Source: Carposina sasakii
Taxonomy: Eukaryota > Arthropoda > Insecta > Lepidoptera > Carposinidae
Assembly (NCBI GenBank): GCA_014607495.2
Contig: CP053148.1
Span: 11,594,001 to 11,658,000, forward strand
DNA: 64,000 nt
Reading direction: 5' to 3'
Made by a program: the position numbers and the translations under genes. Under the pieces are notes generated by a model. The model was not told where the DNA came from, did not search any database, and saw only the letters and a program-made list of their open reading frames with translations. Below, in pieces: positions 23,017 to 35,586 of this stretch (position 1 is its first letter; each line of letters starts with the position of its first letter).

Positions 23017-24705
23017 CGTGTATATAATGTATGTAAGTATATAGAATATTATAAATCCCAAAGCAGATGTAATTTGTAAGTTGTATGACTGTACCAATAT
23101 TACTTCAAAACTGACGAATGAGTAATTAAGAATAGAATAGAAACATCAACATTAATCATCTCTGCTGAACACACCTACACTTTATGATTTAATTATATTA
23201 ACTTAATTAAACCCTTAAGTCATGGCAATTCCGGTGGCGAACTTTAGGCATCCCGTATAATTTTCTCCATGTCTTGTTTAAATGTAAATTCATCGACCCC
23301 GAAATCCTATTAAACATTTACGAGAAGAAAACTAATTGTAAACAAAATTATACTTGCAAATTAATAGCAAATAAACTGATTTACACCCCATTAAATCGTA
23401 TCTATAATGTGAGTACATAATATATAGGATGATGTTAAAAATTTCAAGTAATAATTATGGAGCATATCTTCGTGACTCGGGCTAACTCCTGAATCTTGGA
23501 TGTTTATGTCATACAACACAGAGAGGATAATTTAGGTTTATATTTGCAAACTCTAAAAATGCGTAAATACAAAAGATTTTAGGGTTTTCTTATTCTTGTC
23601 CCTGTGCCTACTGCTGATTAACTGATTAACAAATCAAAATATTTTATCAGTGGTTATAATAATACACTTTCACGTAATTATTAAAGTTGTATAGGTACTA
23701 TAAGAGAATCATTATTTATTTCTACCCATTTTAAGTTAGTTATTATCGGATAACTTTTAACAGCCACGGACTTACTGTGGAGTGTAAATGAAATTGTTTT
23801 AAATCATAAATTATTTAACTGTAATTTATAAAATTTACTGAATATTATAAATTCAAATTACGGCATGTACATAAGTATGTAAGTTATATATTTTATTAAA
23901 GTTGCAGTCATTATTTTTACATATAGCTGTACTTATAACATTATTAATAAATTTCAATAAAGAAAACTACATATATAAAAATATTTATCGATTAAACATT
24001 TTCAATACAATAAACATTTACAGGTTGCAATAAACTCAAATATAATATTGCTGATTAAACAATGTGAATACTCGTGACAATAGACATAATGAGCGAAATG
24101 TTTCCGTTTGTGCAATTTGATTAAATGTACCCAATATTAGCATAGAGTTCGGCAAAGAGACGAACGTGTGTAGGTTGATTGTTGAGTGGCGTTACTGTCT
24201 TTATATTAAGTTTATAATCCCAACTATGTTTATACTAAATGACCTTCAGTTTCACGGTTTAGCCACGTTCATATTTATCCTTGTCACGTGGTATATTATG
24301 TTTTACAACATAGTAAACCGCAACTGTCACTGTTCCACTTCGGAATGAAATTGAGGAACAGTGCGATTCGCGCTCGTTATTCTTCCGTATTCTTTATTGT
24401 ACACGGAAAATATACAGACAACTTAATCAATACTAACATAGAAAACATACAAAGGCGTGCTATGTTGGAAAAAGTTTTTGTTTAGCTAGGATTTTCATTT
24501 CCTGTAATTGGCTAGATGTCGATGCATGTGTTGAATAGACCAATACGAGTACGTGATTTTGTATAAAAAAACAATTAGTACCTACTTGTACGTTAAGAAA
24601 ATATTTTTGTAAACGAGTTATTTTTTTCGATTATGCATAACCTACATAATATACATTCGATAACCTACATAATCTTATTAATCAAAGTTAACAAACTTAA
24701 CCTGT
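23017..24705. other. AT-rich sequence without recognisable gene
   Basis: No gene or multi-copy element recognised in nearly 1.7 kb. Two ~60-codon frames (24166-24348, 24288-24485) overlap in different frames and lack motifs. Confidence 0.5.
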
Positions 24706-24746
24706 TTATACATACATACATAAAATCACGCCTGATTATATTTATA
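24706..24746 (-). repeat. solo LINE tail (TATG)n
   Basis: Minus strand: TAATCAGGCGTGATTTTATG then TATGTATG. It is the last ~15 bp of the 4194-type LINE plus its tail, an extremely 5'-truncated insertion. Confidence 0.55.
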
Positions 24747-26377
24747 AGACAGTAACACGCTCCGTCTTTCGGTTGTTTTTGTAACAGAACTGAATCGGGG
24801 ATTTAGGCAGTAAGCTAGTACCTAATACCAAGATTTTTAAATTCCTATCTCAATCTACCGAAACAAAAAAAGAGATAGATAAGCCAAAATATTACAATAA
24901 TGAACTTACAGTTCACTTTTAATATATAAGTATAACTTTGATCGCGGCTAAATTGTAATCTTTGTATTTTTGAAGATATTTAACGATCACAATATATTTA
25001 AAAAAATAAAGAAAAAAAACCGTTTTAAAAACAAACTTTTATTATTGGTTACTAAAATGAACTAAAAAGTTAAAAATTTGCATCTTAACTATTTAATATC
25101 CCGTTTTTATTACAGTCCCAATTTATAAATAAAAACGTGTTACATAGTGATAGCAAAAAGGTAAAAGAAATATTAAATTCTCCTAATTATGCAAAATTTC
25201 AGTTCAATCGGAAACCGGGAAGTGGATCAAATTTAACTTGTAAGATTTGATTACAGACAACGGGACAGATTAAACTAAATAAAAGCCAACCTAATAAAAT
25301 AGGTACCGGTAATATATCTTTTCAGAAATGTATAAAATTATGAATTAATGACATGTAGGTACAAACTTACTTGGTGTTATTATACCTACCCTTATAACTA
25401 AAGTGAGGCGAAACCTTGGAAAACCCGCAAAATTTTTATCACTCTGTATTTTTTATGCACACTTTAACAGCACTTGTATATGTATTTATTATATATATAA
25501 GTAATGTATTTATTAGTACAACAAATAAATATTACTCGAAAAAATCACCAAGTCACCTACAGTTAATAAGTAGCGCGCGATATGATCGACAAACATACAA
25601 TACAACACCCACAATTTAATAAACAAGAGCAACCCCTTTAATTTAACCCCCACGATTTTAATGAGTTGGTAGTGTAGCAGTTTTAGATTGGTACTATTCA
25701 AGCTTAAAGATACCTATGGCTAAATAAATACCTATATATCTAAGAAATAAACAAAAGCATCAGCAATTTTCAAACAAAACTAGAAAATTGTAATTCTGTG
25801 AGAAACCTTATAGTATCAATTTGTAGGTAGATCCTGTAGAGTTCGTCAGAAAGATCTACAGCCTCTAATTTATAAAAAAAAATATAATTCCAGCCTAAAA
25901 CGCAACGTAAATGACCAAATAACAGTAGAATGAAATCACGTTCATCTCCGAAACTACTGCAACAAACACTTCAGCAATCCTCGGCTTAAATACAAAGTCG
26001 CAAAAGCACAAATACAAGAAAACTTCGCAGACGCGTTTCGCGAAACACAAATAAAGAGACTGTACTGACCTGACACGCAGACAAGAGCTATGTTTTTGGG
26101 TCTGCTTCATTGTCACTTTTATACTATTTATTGCCTATGAAAAGTTTTATCGTGCAAAAGTACATGGCAGATCGCAACGGCTGTATGACGTGCGGCTGCC
26201 GCAGTGGTCGCGTGAAGACTGGCTGGCCGACGCGGAGGTTTAGCTTTTATTCCGTGCCATCATCCCTTTCCCCGCCAGCTGCCGATGCGCCCCTTGCCCA
26301 ATGAACGCATTAGACAACCCCGCACTAGCAATAAAAAGTTGCATTGATGTACTCGAAGCTTTTACGGAATTTATATA
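24747..26377. other. AT-rich sequence, one GC-rich patch
   Basis: No gene. At 26165-26295 the composition shifts (GTATGACGTGCGGCTGCCGC, GGCTGGCCGACGCGG) just before M1 copy 3; no family assignment is possible. Confidence 0.45.
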
Positions 26378-26759
26378 CAGGATGATTTTTGGTCGTCAAC
26401 GTTCCCGAAAACTACGGAATCTCCTCATCATCACGATCATTTTTCTCCATGGAAGCATACCTGGGAAGTGTCTGATTTCCAAAATATTAGGGTCCAAAGT
26501 TGAGTAAATAGACTGCGTTTTTCTGCATAAATGCACATAGACGCGCGTAGCAAGGTTTTTTCACGAGAAATAATTAATATCTGTCTATAAAAAAACTAAC
26601 ATAAACACTAGACACTATAAATTTCGCCAGATCAAGTAATTAAAAAAAATTTTTGAAAAAAAAAATGTTTTTCCCAGCATTTTTTTTGGCATAAACTTAC
26701 TTTATTTGATGTATAGAGTACGTACCCTTCGTTAAAGGTGGCCACAAAAAAACATCCTG
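26378..26759 (+). mobile_element. M1 MITE, copy 3
   Basis: CAGGATGATTTTTGGTCGTC..AACATCCTG, flanked by TA on both sides (26376-26377, 26760-26761). Full-length at about 382 bp, with all internal landmarks present. Confidence 0.85.
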
Positions 26760-27918
26760 TATTCTGGTATTGCTGCACAGAAACTGCAATTATGCATGCT
26801 TTGAAAGAGTATAGTTACTATTAACTTTGACTGATTTTAGATTTCCCAATTAACTCTTCATTTCATAAAAAATTATCATCTGTTTATATTATCATTATAG
26901 GGTTTGATGAAATTAAACTGATCGTATGACAGCAGTCGTTCATTGATATCTTATTAATTAGGCCGCATCTAGGTTAACATCAGGCACGATGGCGGCCAAA
27001 TAAACATTTAATAGCTAATTGTAATTAATTTACGCATTATTTACTCAACCAATCTTCTTGAAATGATGCATGTTCTGGACAAACCTGTTTGCATATACAT
27101 ATTTACTTTTTAATCGTATTTTGTCATCAATCACTAATTCTCTTCTTTCACATCCTGTATCACGTAACAACGTGCTCTGTATATAAATAAATTGTAATTT
27201 AAATATTCAAATATAACCTTTTTTAGGTAACATAAGTGTTATTATTTATGTTACAAACATACATACATATAGTTGCGAGTACGAAGAAGGACAAAGGCTA
27301 CATTCTGTACTGCACGAAGATAAAGTCTCGGGCAACAGCAGCACATGAATTTAGTGAGAGCGAGATCTCTTACATTTAAACGTCAAATTCACAGAGCTAT
27401 ATAATAACTAGACATAGTAAGTAACATAAGTGCATGTTCTTTGAGTGTAAAAACGGAGTTGGGGATTAGAATAGGCACTCGTTCTCAAGCTAAGATTGAA
27501 TGAATCGAAAGAATGGCCAAGATTTTTAATTGGGCATTCTGGCTCTCCTTCTGAGAGTATGCAGAAATGCACCATTAGGTAACTTGTCTCAGCGATATCC
27601 CAGTCTCGGTCTGGAGTGAGACCCTCTTAGCTTTAAAGACGCGTCAACTTTACAGAATTCAGTCTGGCCAATTTCAGCCTTTTCCCAACAATACCCACAA
27701 CCTCATATGAGATTGTCTTTACTATAGTTTATTTTATAGAAAGAATCCGAAAGAATAAAATTAGGTTTTTTATTAGGCACATTTTTGTGTTTTACTATCA
27801 TCCTAACAGTTCCTAAAGAGTTTGCAACTCAATTAAATAGTACCTAGGTACTCATAAAAAGTTTGCACTGTAAAAATTAAAGTAATTTGTAAAAATTTGC
27901 AATTTGAGTCCATTATAT
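26760..27918. other. AT-rich sequence
   Basis: No supported feature. Confidence 0.5.
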
Positions 27919-28092
27919 AAGCCTCGAACACACTGGATTCGTATGCGTACACATAATCGTAGACGTGCACGAGTTGTAATGTATGGAACTGTATAGACTC
28001 GGGCAGACCGGATGCGTATGCGTAGATGGTATGGTATATGCACGTCTACGCTTACGTCTACATGCATACGCATCCGGTACTGCTTGAGGCTT
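27919..28092. mobile_element. palindromic MITE (about 174 bp)
   Basis: Left AAGCCTCGAACACACTGGAT, TCGTATGCGTAC, CGTAGACGTGCACG. The complement of the right end is AAGCCTCAAGCAGTACCGGA, TGCGTATGCATG, CGTAGACGTGCATA. A third GGATGCGTATGCGTAGA lies in the middle. Several short frames on the minus strand arise from the repeats and are not genes. Confidence 0.65.
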
Positions 28093-28438
28093 AAAGATAT
28101 AAAGGTAAAACTTCATCGAAACCGTTGACGTTTCATTTTCACCATTAAAGTGACATTGGTTTGATTTGTTTTATTGGTTAAAAAATTAAATAACTACTTA
28201 TTTTACGTAGGTTGATAATTTAATACGGACAACTTCAATATTTTAATTATACATGTAAATTGCCACATTTGTATTTAAAACCAATTATGAGCATTGTTGT
28301 GTAAAAGTGAACAGAGATATTTTATAAATTAACTAATTCATAGCATTATTGTGATTTATTGCAGATATTTTATAATTTTACTATGCTGTAATTTTAATGA
28401 AACTCAGAAAATACCAATAAAATTGTGGTACCTATATA

Positions 28439-28485
28439 CGATAAACGAGTAATTGATAATATCAGTATCAATTACTCGTTTATCG
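28439..28485. repeat. perfect 20-bp hairpin
   Basis: CGATAAACGAGTAATTGATA, a 7-nt spacer ATATCAG, then the exact complement TATCAATTACTCGTTTATCG. It resembles neither the neighbouring MITEs nor a tRNA. Confidence 0.9.
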
Positions 28486-28724
28486 AACTAGTAAATACTT
28501 TCCGGTATATCACTATTAGTTGACCCAAACTTCAATCACACTCACACTTGACCATTGAAAAATAATCTATTCCCTCACTCCCATAGTCTGATGTCCCATC
28601 CCATCACGAATGCCGGCACGACCGTAGATAAGGCATAGGATCAACGCTTTGCGTGCTTTCCATGGCACGTACTAAGTAACGATTTTACAGCTTTAAAATA
28701 TATACACGAACTAAAGTCAGTAGT

Positions 28725-28800
28725 ATAGGCCCGTGACTGACATCGAACCTACACCTCTCGATCGAAAGGCGCTCGTCTTAACCACCGTCTAGCGCAATTA
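28725..28800 (-). repeat. tRNA-derived sequence (pseudo-tRNA or SINE head)
   Basis: Minus strand: GCGCTAGACGGTGGTTAAGA (box A region), CGAGCGCCTTTCGATCGAG, then GGTGTAGGTTCGATGTCAGT (box B-like GGTTCGATGTC). D-arm and T-arm spacing is tRNA-like, but acceptor arms do not pair and box B is off consensus, so a functional tRNA is unlikely. Confidence 0.45.
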
Positions 28801-29392
28801 AAGTTAACACTTAATAGCTCTGACGCCCCGGCGCAGTAACCTAGTGAGAGAGGTCCCTAAGGCTTTAGCCTATTACCCGTCACCTCCCGTTCATAGACAA
28901 ACTATTACCCTGTAGGCACTATTAAGACAATAAGATCTATATCTTACTGTAATATCTTTATGAAAGTATAGATATCTTTAGTGAAAGTAGGTATAGATTT
29001 TCACTAAGGTAAATGATTTTAAATATATACATTTCAATTAATTTAGTTAAATTCTAATACATCTTCATAACAATTACATTCGATCGGAAGCGATTATTAA
29101 TGACCAAGGAAATAATAAGTTTGTTTTCTTCACTTACCCATTGGGTCCAAACTTTAAAATTTTCTTCGGTCTTTTGTCACGACTATGCTATTGTTATTTA
29201 GACATGTACTAATTATCTTGAAATTCGAACGAAATATAGTAAAATAATATGCAGTAAGTACCAATATATTCAGAACTAGAAAACCTAGCTTTGCTGGGAT
29301 AAACTGAGTATAACCAAAGCTTTCTGTTATGCGTAGTAAACATAAGCAAACCGCTGTCTTACCCTTGACATAACCTACAGGACGTTCTCGTA
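28801..29392. other. AT-rich sequence
   Basis: No supported feature. Confidence 0.5.
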
Positions 29393-29440
29393 AGTGACAG
29401 CCAGATAAATATTATGTTTATTTCAGACCATAAAAAATCT
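29393..29440 (+). repeat. MITE family M3 terminal fragment
   Basis: TAAGTGACAGCCAGATAAAT, then TATTTCAGACCATAAAA, matches the start of the copy at 21166. The rest of the element has decayed. Confidence 0.5.
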
Positions 29441-30100
29441 ATTCTAATTACTGTGAATACGATTATTTATTAATTAAAAAAGCCTAGAAAAACCTAGCGC
29501 GCAAATATTTTCACATAAATGAGTCACAAAGAAACAATAATACTGTGCCTAAAAAAACAGATACATATTACCCAATAACTATTAAAAGGCATTTCCTGTA
29601 AGCAATAATACTGACATCTAACTAAACACAACAGCATTTTAGTAATTTCCTGGCCTTAACTCACACCATGGATAGCGCCATTTACTTTAGTAAATATCAG
29701 TAAGACAGGACCCTAAGTATTCTGTTAATAGAACAGCTATAGTACACGGTTATTTTATTAGATAGTTTCAATTAAGGCACGAAGCTTAAGCGATCGTCTA
29801 AATTCAAGCAAGAGCAATAATTTAACACAAAGTTCGCCGGCTAAGTACTTTACACCTACTTGGTTTATAAATACATAATTTACATAATTACTTCTAAATG
29901 CTCTTTTGATGGAGATATTATGTTTGCTTAGCAGAAATATATCATGTACCATTACTCCCACTTTGGGTTATATTATTAGCAAGACTTGTTTGAGGATCGA
30001 TAGAGCCAATCGTCAACTTCAATCTTAGACTTTTCCGTACAAAATGTAATTTTACACCTCAGAATAGTTATGAATTCTCTTCTTCACCGCTATTAATATT
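29441..30100. other. AT-rich sequence
   Basis: No supported feature. Confidence 0.5.
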
Positions 30101-30480
30101 AGAGTGATTTTTGGTCGTCAGCGTTCCCGAAAGCTACGGAATCTCCTCATCATCACGATCATTTTTCTCCATGAAAGCATACCTGGGAAGTGTCTGGGTT
30201 TCAAAATATTAGAGCCCAAAAGTTGAGTAAATAGGCTGCGTTTTTCTGCATAAATGCACATTGACGCGTGTAGCAAGATTTTTTCACGAGAAATAATTAA
30301 TATCTGTCTATGAAAAAACTAGCATAAACACTGGACACTATAAATTCCGCCCGATCAAGTAATAAATTTTTTTTTTCAAAAAAAATTACATCTTTTCCAG
30401 CATTTTTTTGGCATAAACTTACTTTATTTGATGTATAGAGTACGTACCCTTCGTTAAGGGTGGCAACGAAAAAACATCTG
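30101..30480 (+). mobile_element. M1 MITE, copy 4
   Basis: Same internal order as the other M1 copies (GTGATTTTTGGTCGTCAGCG.. to ..AAAACATCTG). Both terminal CAGGGTG repeats are damaged, and the target TA is uncertain. Confidence 0.8.
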
Positions 30481-31018
30481 TATAGTAGGTAAAAATATCT
30501 ATCTACGTTAGCTTGATAATGTTTTTATTTGGAAAACTCAAATATTTAAATCGGCTATTCGTGACTCGATACAGTTTTGGATTGAGCCGTGTATTTAAAG
30601 AGTGGATTTTCCAGTTATTTACATTTCATTTCATAAACATTTCATAGTTTTGATTGGTTACGATACGACTGTGGATTTAGAAGAGTTGATATTATTTGAG
30701 TTCTATAATTTTGAATCAGAAGTCAAAATTGCTTACTTTTACCCAAGATCAATTTGGATTTTCACGGGAAAATAACAAAATCTGACAAAAATATTTGTAT
30801 CTCTTCACATCAATTCTTAAACTACAACTCAAATACGGCAAATCTAAAAAGAAGGGTAATTAATTTAAAAGTCCATGCCTAAGTACAGTTTAGAATTTAA
30901 TACAAGAAAAAAATATACCTATACTTAACACTCTGCTCCTAGGTTATCGGTTAACGTACAAAGTCTTGTAAAAGTAAGTTTAGATGGCTTTCCTTATTTC
31001 CTGAGGGAAGTATTATTT
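30481..31018. other. AT-rich sequence
   Basis: No supported feature. Confidence 0.5.
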
Positions 31019-31360
31019 TTAACCGACTTCAAAAAAGGAGGATGTTCTCAATTCGTCTGTATGTATAATATTTTTTTTATGTATGTTCACCGATATTTCC
31101 GTCAATTATAGACGGATTTCAAAAAAAAATTTTTTGTTAGATAGAGTTCACTTTAGAGGTGGTCCCATTTTCACCAGGTCAGGATCTGTTGATGGGTTCC
31201 AGGAGAAATCTAGGGCAACCACCGAAAATTGTTTGCTCGTATGGGGCTTTTGTTACGTAATCTTGTCTTACTCAGGTATATGCTTCAGGGTGTCAACGTC
31301 TGATGCTGCTATGCTGATGGTCAAGCTACAGAACTCCTTAACGTTTAGGAGTTAGGGGAC
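31019..31360 (+). repeat. dispersed repeat family D3 (CGACTTCAAAAAAGG type)
   Basis: Starts TTAACCGACTTCAAAAAAGG, CTCAATTCGTCTGTATG, then CAGGATCTGTTGATGGGTTC and CAGGAGAAATCTAGGGCAAC. The minus-strand copy at 60440-60955 has the same order and repeats the second part twice more. A 90-codon frame (31083-31355) is not conserved between the copies. Confidence 0.6.
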
Positions 31361-31389
31361 AGTACTGCAATTGGTCGATGGAAACTATA

Positions 31390-32130
31390 CAGGATTAATT
31401 TTAAAACATCAATAACCTCGCAGGACTAGATAGCTAAAAAATCATAAACAATAACATTTGTTCTTCGAGTTTTATCATAACTCAATACATTTATTTTATT
31501 TTATTTTATTTGCGGACAGGATAGACGCGGCGGTCTTCGGGCGGTTCACAGACTTACACTTTCATCGTGCGGGAAAGTGAGTGACCTGGGGACCGCAGGT
31601 CTATCCTGCCAGTAATTTTAATAAAGATTGAATGTAGTTTTATTGTATTTATTTTATTTTAATTGAATGTAATTTGAGTTATTGTGGTTTGATTTAATTT
31701 GATTTCAATTGATTTAATTTAATTTACTTTCATTTTATTTTATTTTATTTATTTTATTTTGATTTTATATTAATTTGTTTTAAAAATGTTTATGTTACTG
31801 ATAACCATCTATGGACTTAGTGGTCTGAAATAAAATATTTTTATTTAATTTATTATTATTCATTAAAAAATTCCAAGCTTTTATTGTACTGTCGTGACAT
31901 TTGTAAGCTGTTTGTAAGTCTATGTTCCATTCGTAAGTATACGAAAAGGTTGACGCCCGCGATCGCGCGCGCCCCAGTATTATGTACAGACTTAAGAAGA
32001 TTAATTTGATATTTATTTTTGTATGAAAGTAAAATGTGACAAATTATTAAAACTCGTAGAACAAATGTTGTTGTTTATGATGGTAGCTACCTAGTCTTGC
32101 GAGGTTATTGATGTTTTAAAATTAACCCTG
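31390..32130. mobile_element. 741-bp MITE with ~95-bp TIRs
   Basis: The left end CAGGATTAATTTTAAAACAT, CAATAACCTCGCAGGACTAG, ATAGCTA..CATAAACAATAACATTTG and the complement of the right end (CAGGGTTAATTTTAAAACAT, CAATAACCTCGCAAGACTAG..) agree over about 95 bp. TA lies on both sides (31388-31389, 32131-32132). Inside, 31515-31612 forms a second inverted structure (GGACAGGATAGAC .. GTCTATCCTGCC), followed by ATTTT-rich low-complexity DNA. No transposase frame is present. Confidence 0.85.
31630..31860. repeat. low-complexity TTTAATTT / TTTTATTT region
   Basis: Degenerate pentamer and hexamer runs (ATTTTATTTTATTTTATTTA near 31733, GATTTAATTTGATTTCAATT near 31690) inside the 741-bp MITE. Confidence 0.8.
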
Positions 32131-32264
32131 TATATGTAGGGCTAACGTGATACTTATTCGGGTAGGTACCTCCTACTCCTGAGATGGTAACGATGAAACC
32201 CTTAAGTATATAAACTAGCATCTATTTAAGTTCACAACGCATTAACACAACTAAAAATCGAGAT

Positions 32265-32886
32265 ATAAACTGACTTTTAAAAAAAATTAACCGACTTCAA
32301 AAAACCCAATGACAAAAACTAACTAAAAAGCGATAAATACAGTCAATTTGAATATGTAACGTAACCAATTTATCTACTTAATACATATTAAATATCTAAA
32401 ATTATTTAAATATTTACAACTTAATACCTAATACTTTAACAAAGTCACTTATTTTTTGGAGTCGGTGCCAGTCAAACAAATAAATGTAAGTAAGAAAACT
32501 GACCGACACTAAAATTCAAAGGTAAAACTAAGAATAGGAAATTGCATAAACGCGTGCCCTGCCTACTACACCGTATTGTATTTTGCCATGTGTGTGGCTT
32601 CGCCAGCCGCGCGCGTCCATCAACACAACAGACTACGTTACCTAGGCTGGCACAGACTTCAAAAAATAAGTGATAATTATAAATATTTAAATAGTTAAAG
32701 ATGACTTTGTTAAAGTATTAGGTATTAAGTTGTAAATATTTAAATAATTTTAGATATTTAATATGTATTAAGTAGATAAATTAGTTATGTTACATACCCA
32801 AATTGACTGTATTTATCGCTTTTTAGTTAGTTTATGTCGTTTGTGTTTTTTGAAGTCGGTTATTATTTTTTTTAAAGTCAGTTTAT
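32265..32886. mobile_element. 622-bp fold-back element with ~200-bp arms
   Basis: Left arm: ATAAACTGACTTTTAAAAAA, AACCGACTTCAAAAAAC, AACTAACTAAAAAGCGATAA, TACAGTCAATTTG, ACTTAATACATATTAAATAT, CCTAATACTTTAACAAAGTC. The right arm is its reverse complement at high identity. The right arm carries about 28 extra bases (an ATTTAAATATTTATAATT-type insertion) near its inner end. The ~180-bp loop is GC-richer (TGGCTTCGCCAGCCGCGCGC). No frame is present. Confidence 0.85.
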
Positions 32887-34050
32887 TCCAAGAAAAGTCT
32901 GAACGAACGTCCCTAAATATTTTATGGTAGGTAACTATATAATACACTTATATGACAATAATCCATCTCCCTAAACTAATAATTAATTAATAGAGAAAGA
33001 TTTTCGTCTAATTATAGTTAAAGACATAGCAGATATTAAGTAAAAGACCTTATTCCATTTCATCACTAGATAGCACCTTATTAGATTCACATTTCAATCT
33101 ATAAGTTTAAATTATCTTTTTGCTAGGGTTATTTTTTATTTATCGCTCACTTATACGATCGATGTACGATGACTCGTTTAATTTACAGAAAAAATGAATT
33201 TTTTCTAACGAGCTTTGAACGCGAAAATTGGTTCGTGTAAAATTTTGAACGTATGTAAAAGTTAATACAATTCCAAAATAAATTGGATTGGGGTCGTATT
33301 TGTTCGGGATTTTATGAAAATTGCTTCGGATAAGGTGAAAATCCACTAGATACCTTTTTGATATTGTTATAAATATATGTTTTACCGTGTAAAAAAATGC
33401 TATTTTTATATCAGCACACCAGTGATTGATGAAACACTCTGTAGGTCCCATTTTTTATCAAAAACTTAATCCGAGATTTAATTTTATCTGTAGATTCATA
33501 GGTAGAGTCCATTTTCAATTCGAATATTTTGTACATGAGTTTTGTATATTGTACAAAGATAAAGTATACACAGAACAACTAGCATTATCGTTCATATGAA
33601 CTATTTGGTGAAGCGCTACCTACACATCTCATCTTGATGAGTCCCTTAGGCTCATTTCTCTCGAAATTTTCGTTGCGACCTCGATAACACTATAAACGTT
33701 GTGTATGTTAAATAGGATTGTATTTTATTTATTCTGCACACAAATACTTTCTTCTTCACTCTTCACTTCATCCAACAAATATTTACAAACTAGAACCTAA
33801 TAAAGTCGTTACACAAAAATACGTAATGTAATTCTCGCACTGCATATTCGAATGAAAATAAGAACGAACAAAGTAGGAACGAATTAAGTTCAAAATCTTA
33901 GGAATTTATCATTTTTCCAGTTACCATCTACTTACATTTTCCATTAGAACGTGATGGAGTGTTAAAATATTTTCAGTGCGAATGCGGTTGGAAACTAATA
34001 ATAGGAAAAAATCCAATTCTCGATAAACGAGAAAAGTCTTAGTCTGAATT
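32887..34050. other. AT-rich sequence
   Basis: No supported gene. The 103-codon minus-strand frame at 33140-33451 has no recognised domain; nothing in composition or context supports it as a gene. Confidence 0.45.
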
Positions 34051-34315
34051 TGGTTTGCGTTTTATTGTACTCTCAGCCTTCGACCGACAGCTCGTCATTT
34101 ATAACGACTTTTAATCAAAAAGAATGAATGGAATTTTTCATAGTTATTTTGTTTTTCAAAGGAGATATTTAAAAATCCGAATACAAAACTAGCCGAGATA
34201 TCGTCTGCTATTCAGTGGGCGATGTATTTATCTCTTATTGTATCTACTTTAAAAATAGCCTACAACTGTTAGGTATATGAAATATTCAACTATTCTATGT
34301 TCTCAATAGTGGACT
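34051..34315 (+). repeat. left arm of long inverted repeat
   Basis: TGGTTTGCGTTTTATTGTAC..TATTCTATGTTCTCAATAGT. Its reverse complement recurs at 35951-36211 with high identity, including AATCAAAAAGAATGAATG, TTTTTCAAAGGAGATATTTA and GCTGAGATATCGTCTG-type text. The outer edge of homology starts at the same base on both sides. Confidence 0.85.
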
Positions 34316-35586
34316 CTAGCTAAGTGGGTATAGGTGGGTAAGGTGTACCTATATAAAAATAAGGATGACATACCTAAACCCACTTTAATGAGAATATATT
34401 TTCATTTAATGTGACGGTCATACTATAGTGAGAGATGTATACCTATCTGTACAAGGACGCTAAAAGAAATTAGTCAGTAGAAATAGTTTAAAATGAAAAA
34501 GATTCCTACATGATATGTACGAGTCGAACCGAAACTTCTTAAATCACAACGAAATAGGACGTTATTTTTCGTCCTACAGAATATTGTCGTGAAAGGCCAG
34601 ACTCCAGCAGTTTTAAGTTATTCAAAATCCTACTTTCATTTCTATAGAGAGAATAGCTTGGATATGAGTTTTAATATTACATTTCTTTAGATCATGACTT
34701 ATTGGTGACCTAAAGCTAGTCTGTTCTGCTTGAATAAAACTGGCATTTCTTTAGAAGCTCTAGTAGTAGCAGATAGTCAAAAAGAAGCTTGAATACGTAA
34801 GTACGACGCATATGACCTAAGTTTTCTTAGCCAGATATGGGTACTTATAACAGATTGCAAACAATTAGAAAGATAGTACCTACCTATTTCTTCATTTGTA
34901 TATTGATATTTGTTAATTACTTGTAATCAAATGATTAATTTTATCTAGAACACGGTATGGTTACTAGATTCTTATACTAAATAGTATTTTGGTTATCTTA
35001 ATGTACCAGAAATACATAGAAAATACTATAATATAATATATCAAACTATATATGTATAATAAATTATACTAATAGGTTTTCCACTTAAAAGATTAAGATC
35101 ATCGTTTATTATTTGCCCCCTTAAATCCAAAAAAGATTCAAAGGAAATCTCAAAAAGGGAAAACTCCTTGATGCGAGCGTAATTTCATAAATGGAGAACA
35201 CATGAAAGAACAAAATCCTATTAGCGATTCATACTGCTACTCATTTTCTCTTTGTTATAAAATCTGATTTGAAACAATAAAAAAGATGAATCGTTTTGTT
35301 GTGGTTGGTCGTTATTGAAATAGTATCACTAACATTGCAATCAAATTACTAGACTATAGATATAGTATGAGATCTCACCGTAGATTTACTACGCTCATCT
35401 GTTTATAGAATAAAATGCCATTATTACAAACATTTACGATTAGGAGAATATTATATTCACTGGGTTGCCTATCAAAATATGGCCGCAGGTATTCTTAATT
35501 GAATTTTCATAAAATATTTTTTGTCGACGAATTACGCTCACATGTTTTTTAAATAAAGTATGATCCAAGTGATATATATGTATATA
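34316..35586. other. interior of the long inverted-repeat structure
   Basis: AT-rich, with no transposase or other recognisable frame. It ends at M1 copy 5. Confidence 0.5.

Noticed and set aside
28439..28485. microRNA precursor
   Set aside because: The stem is only 20 bp and perfectly paired, with no flanking lower stem; no evidence of expression is available from sequence alone.
28725..28800. tRNA gene
   Set aside because: tRNA-like arms are present, but acceptor halves do not pair and box B departs from consensus.
33140..33451. 103-codon minus-strand frame
   Set aside because: No recognisable domain; AT-rich codons throughout; no neighbouring signals.
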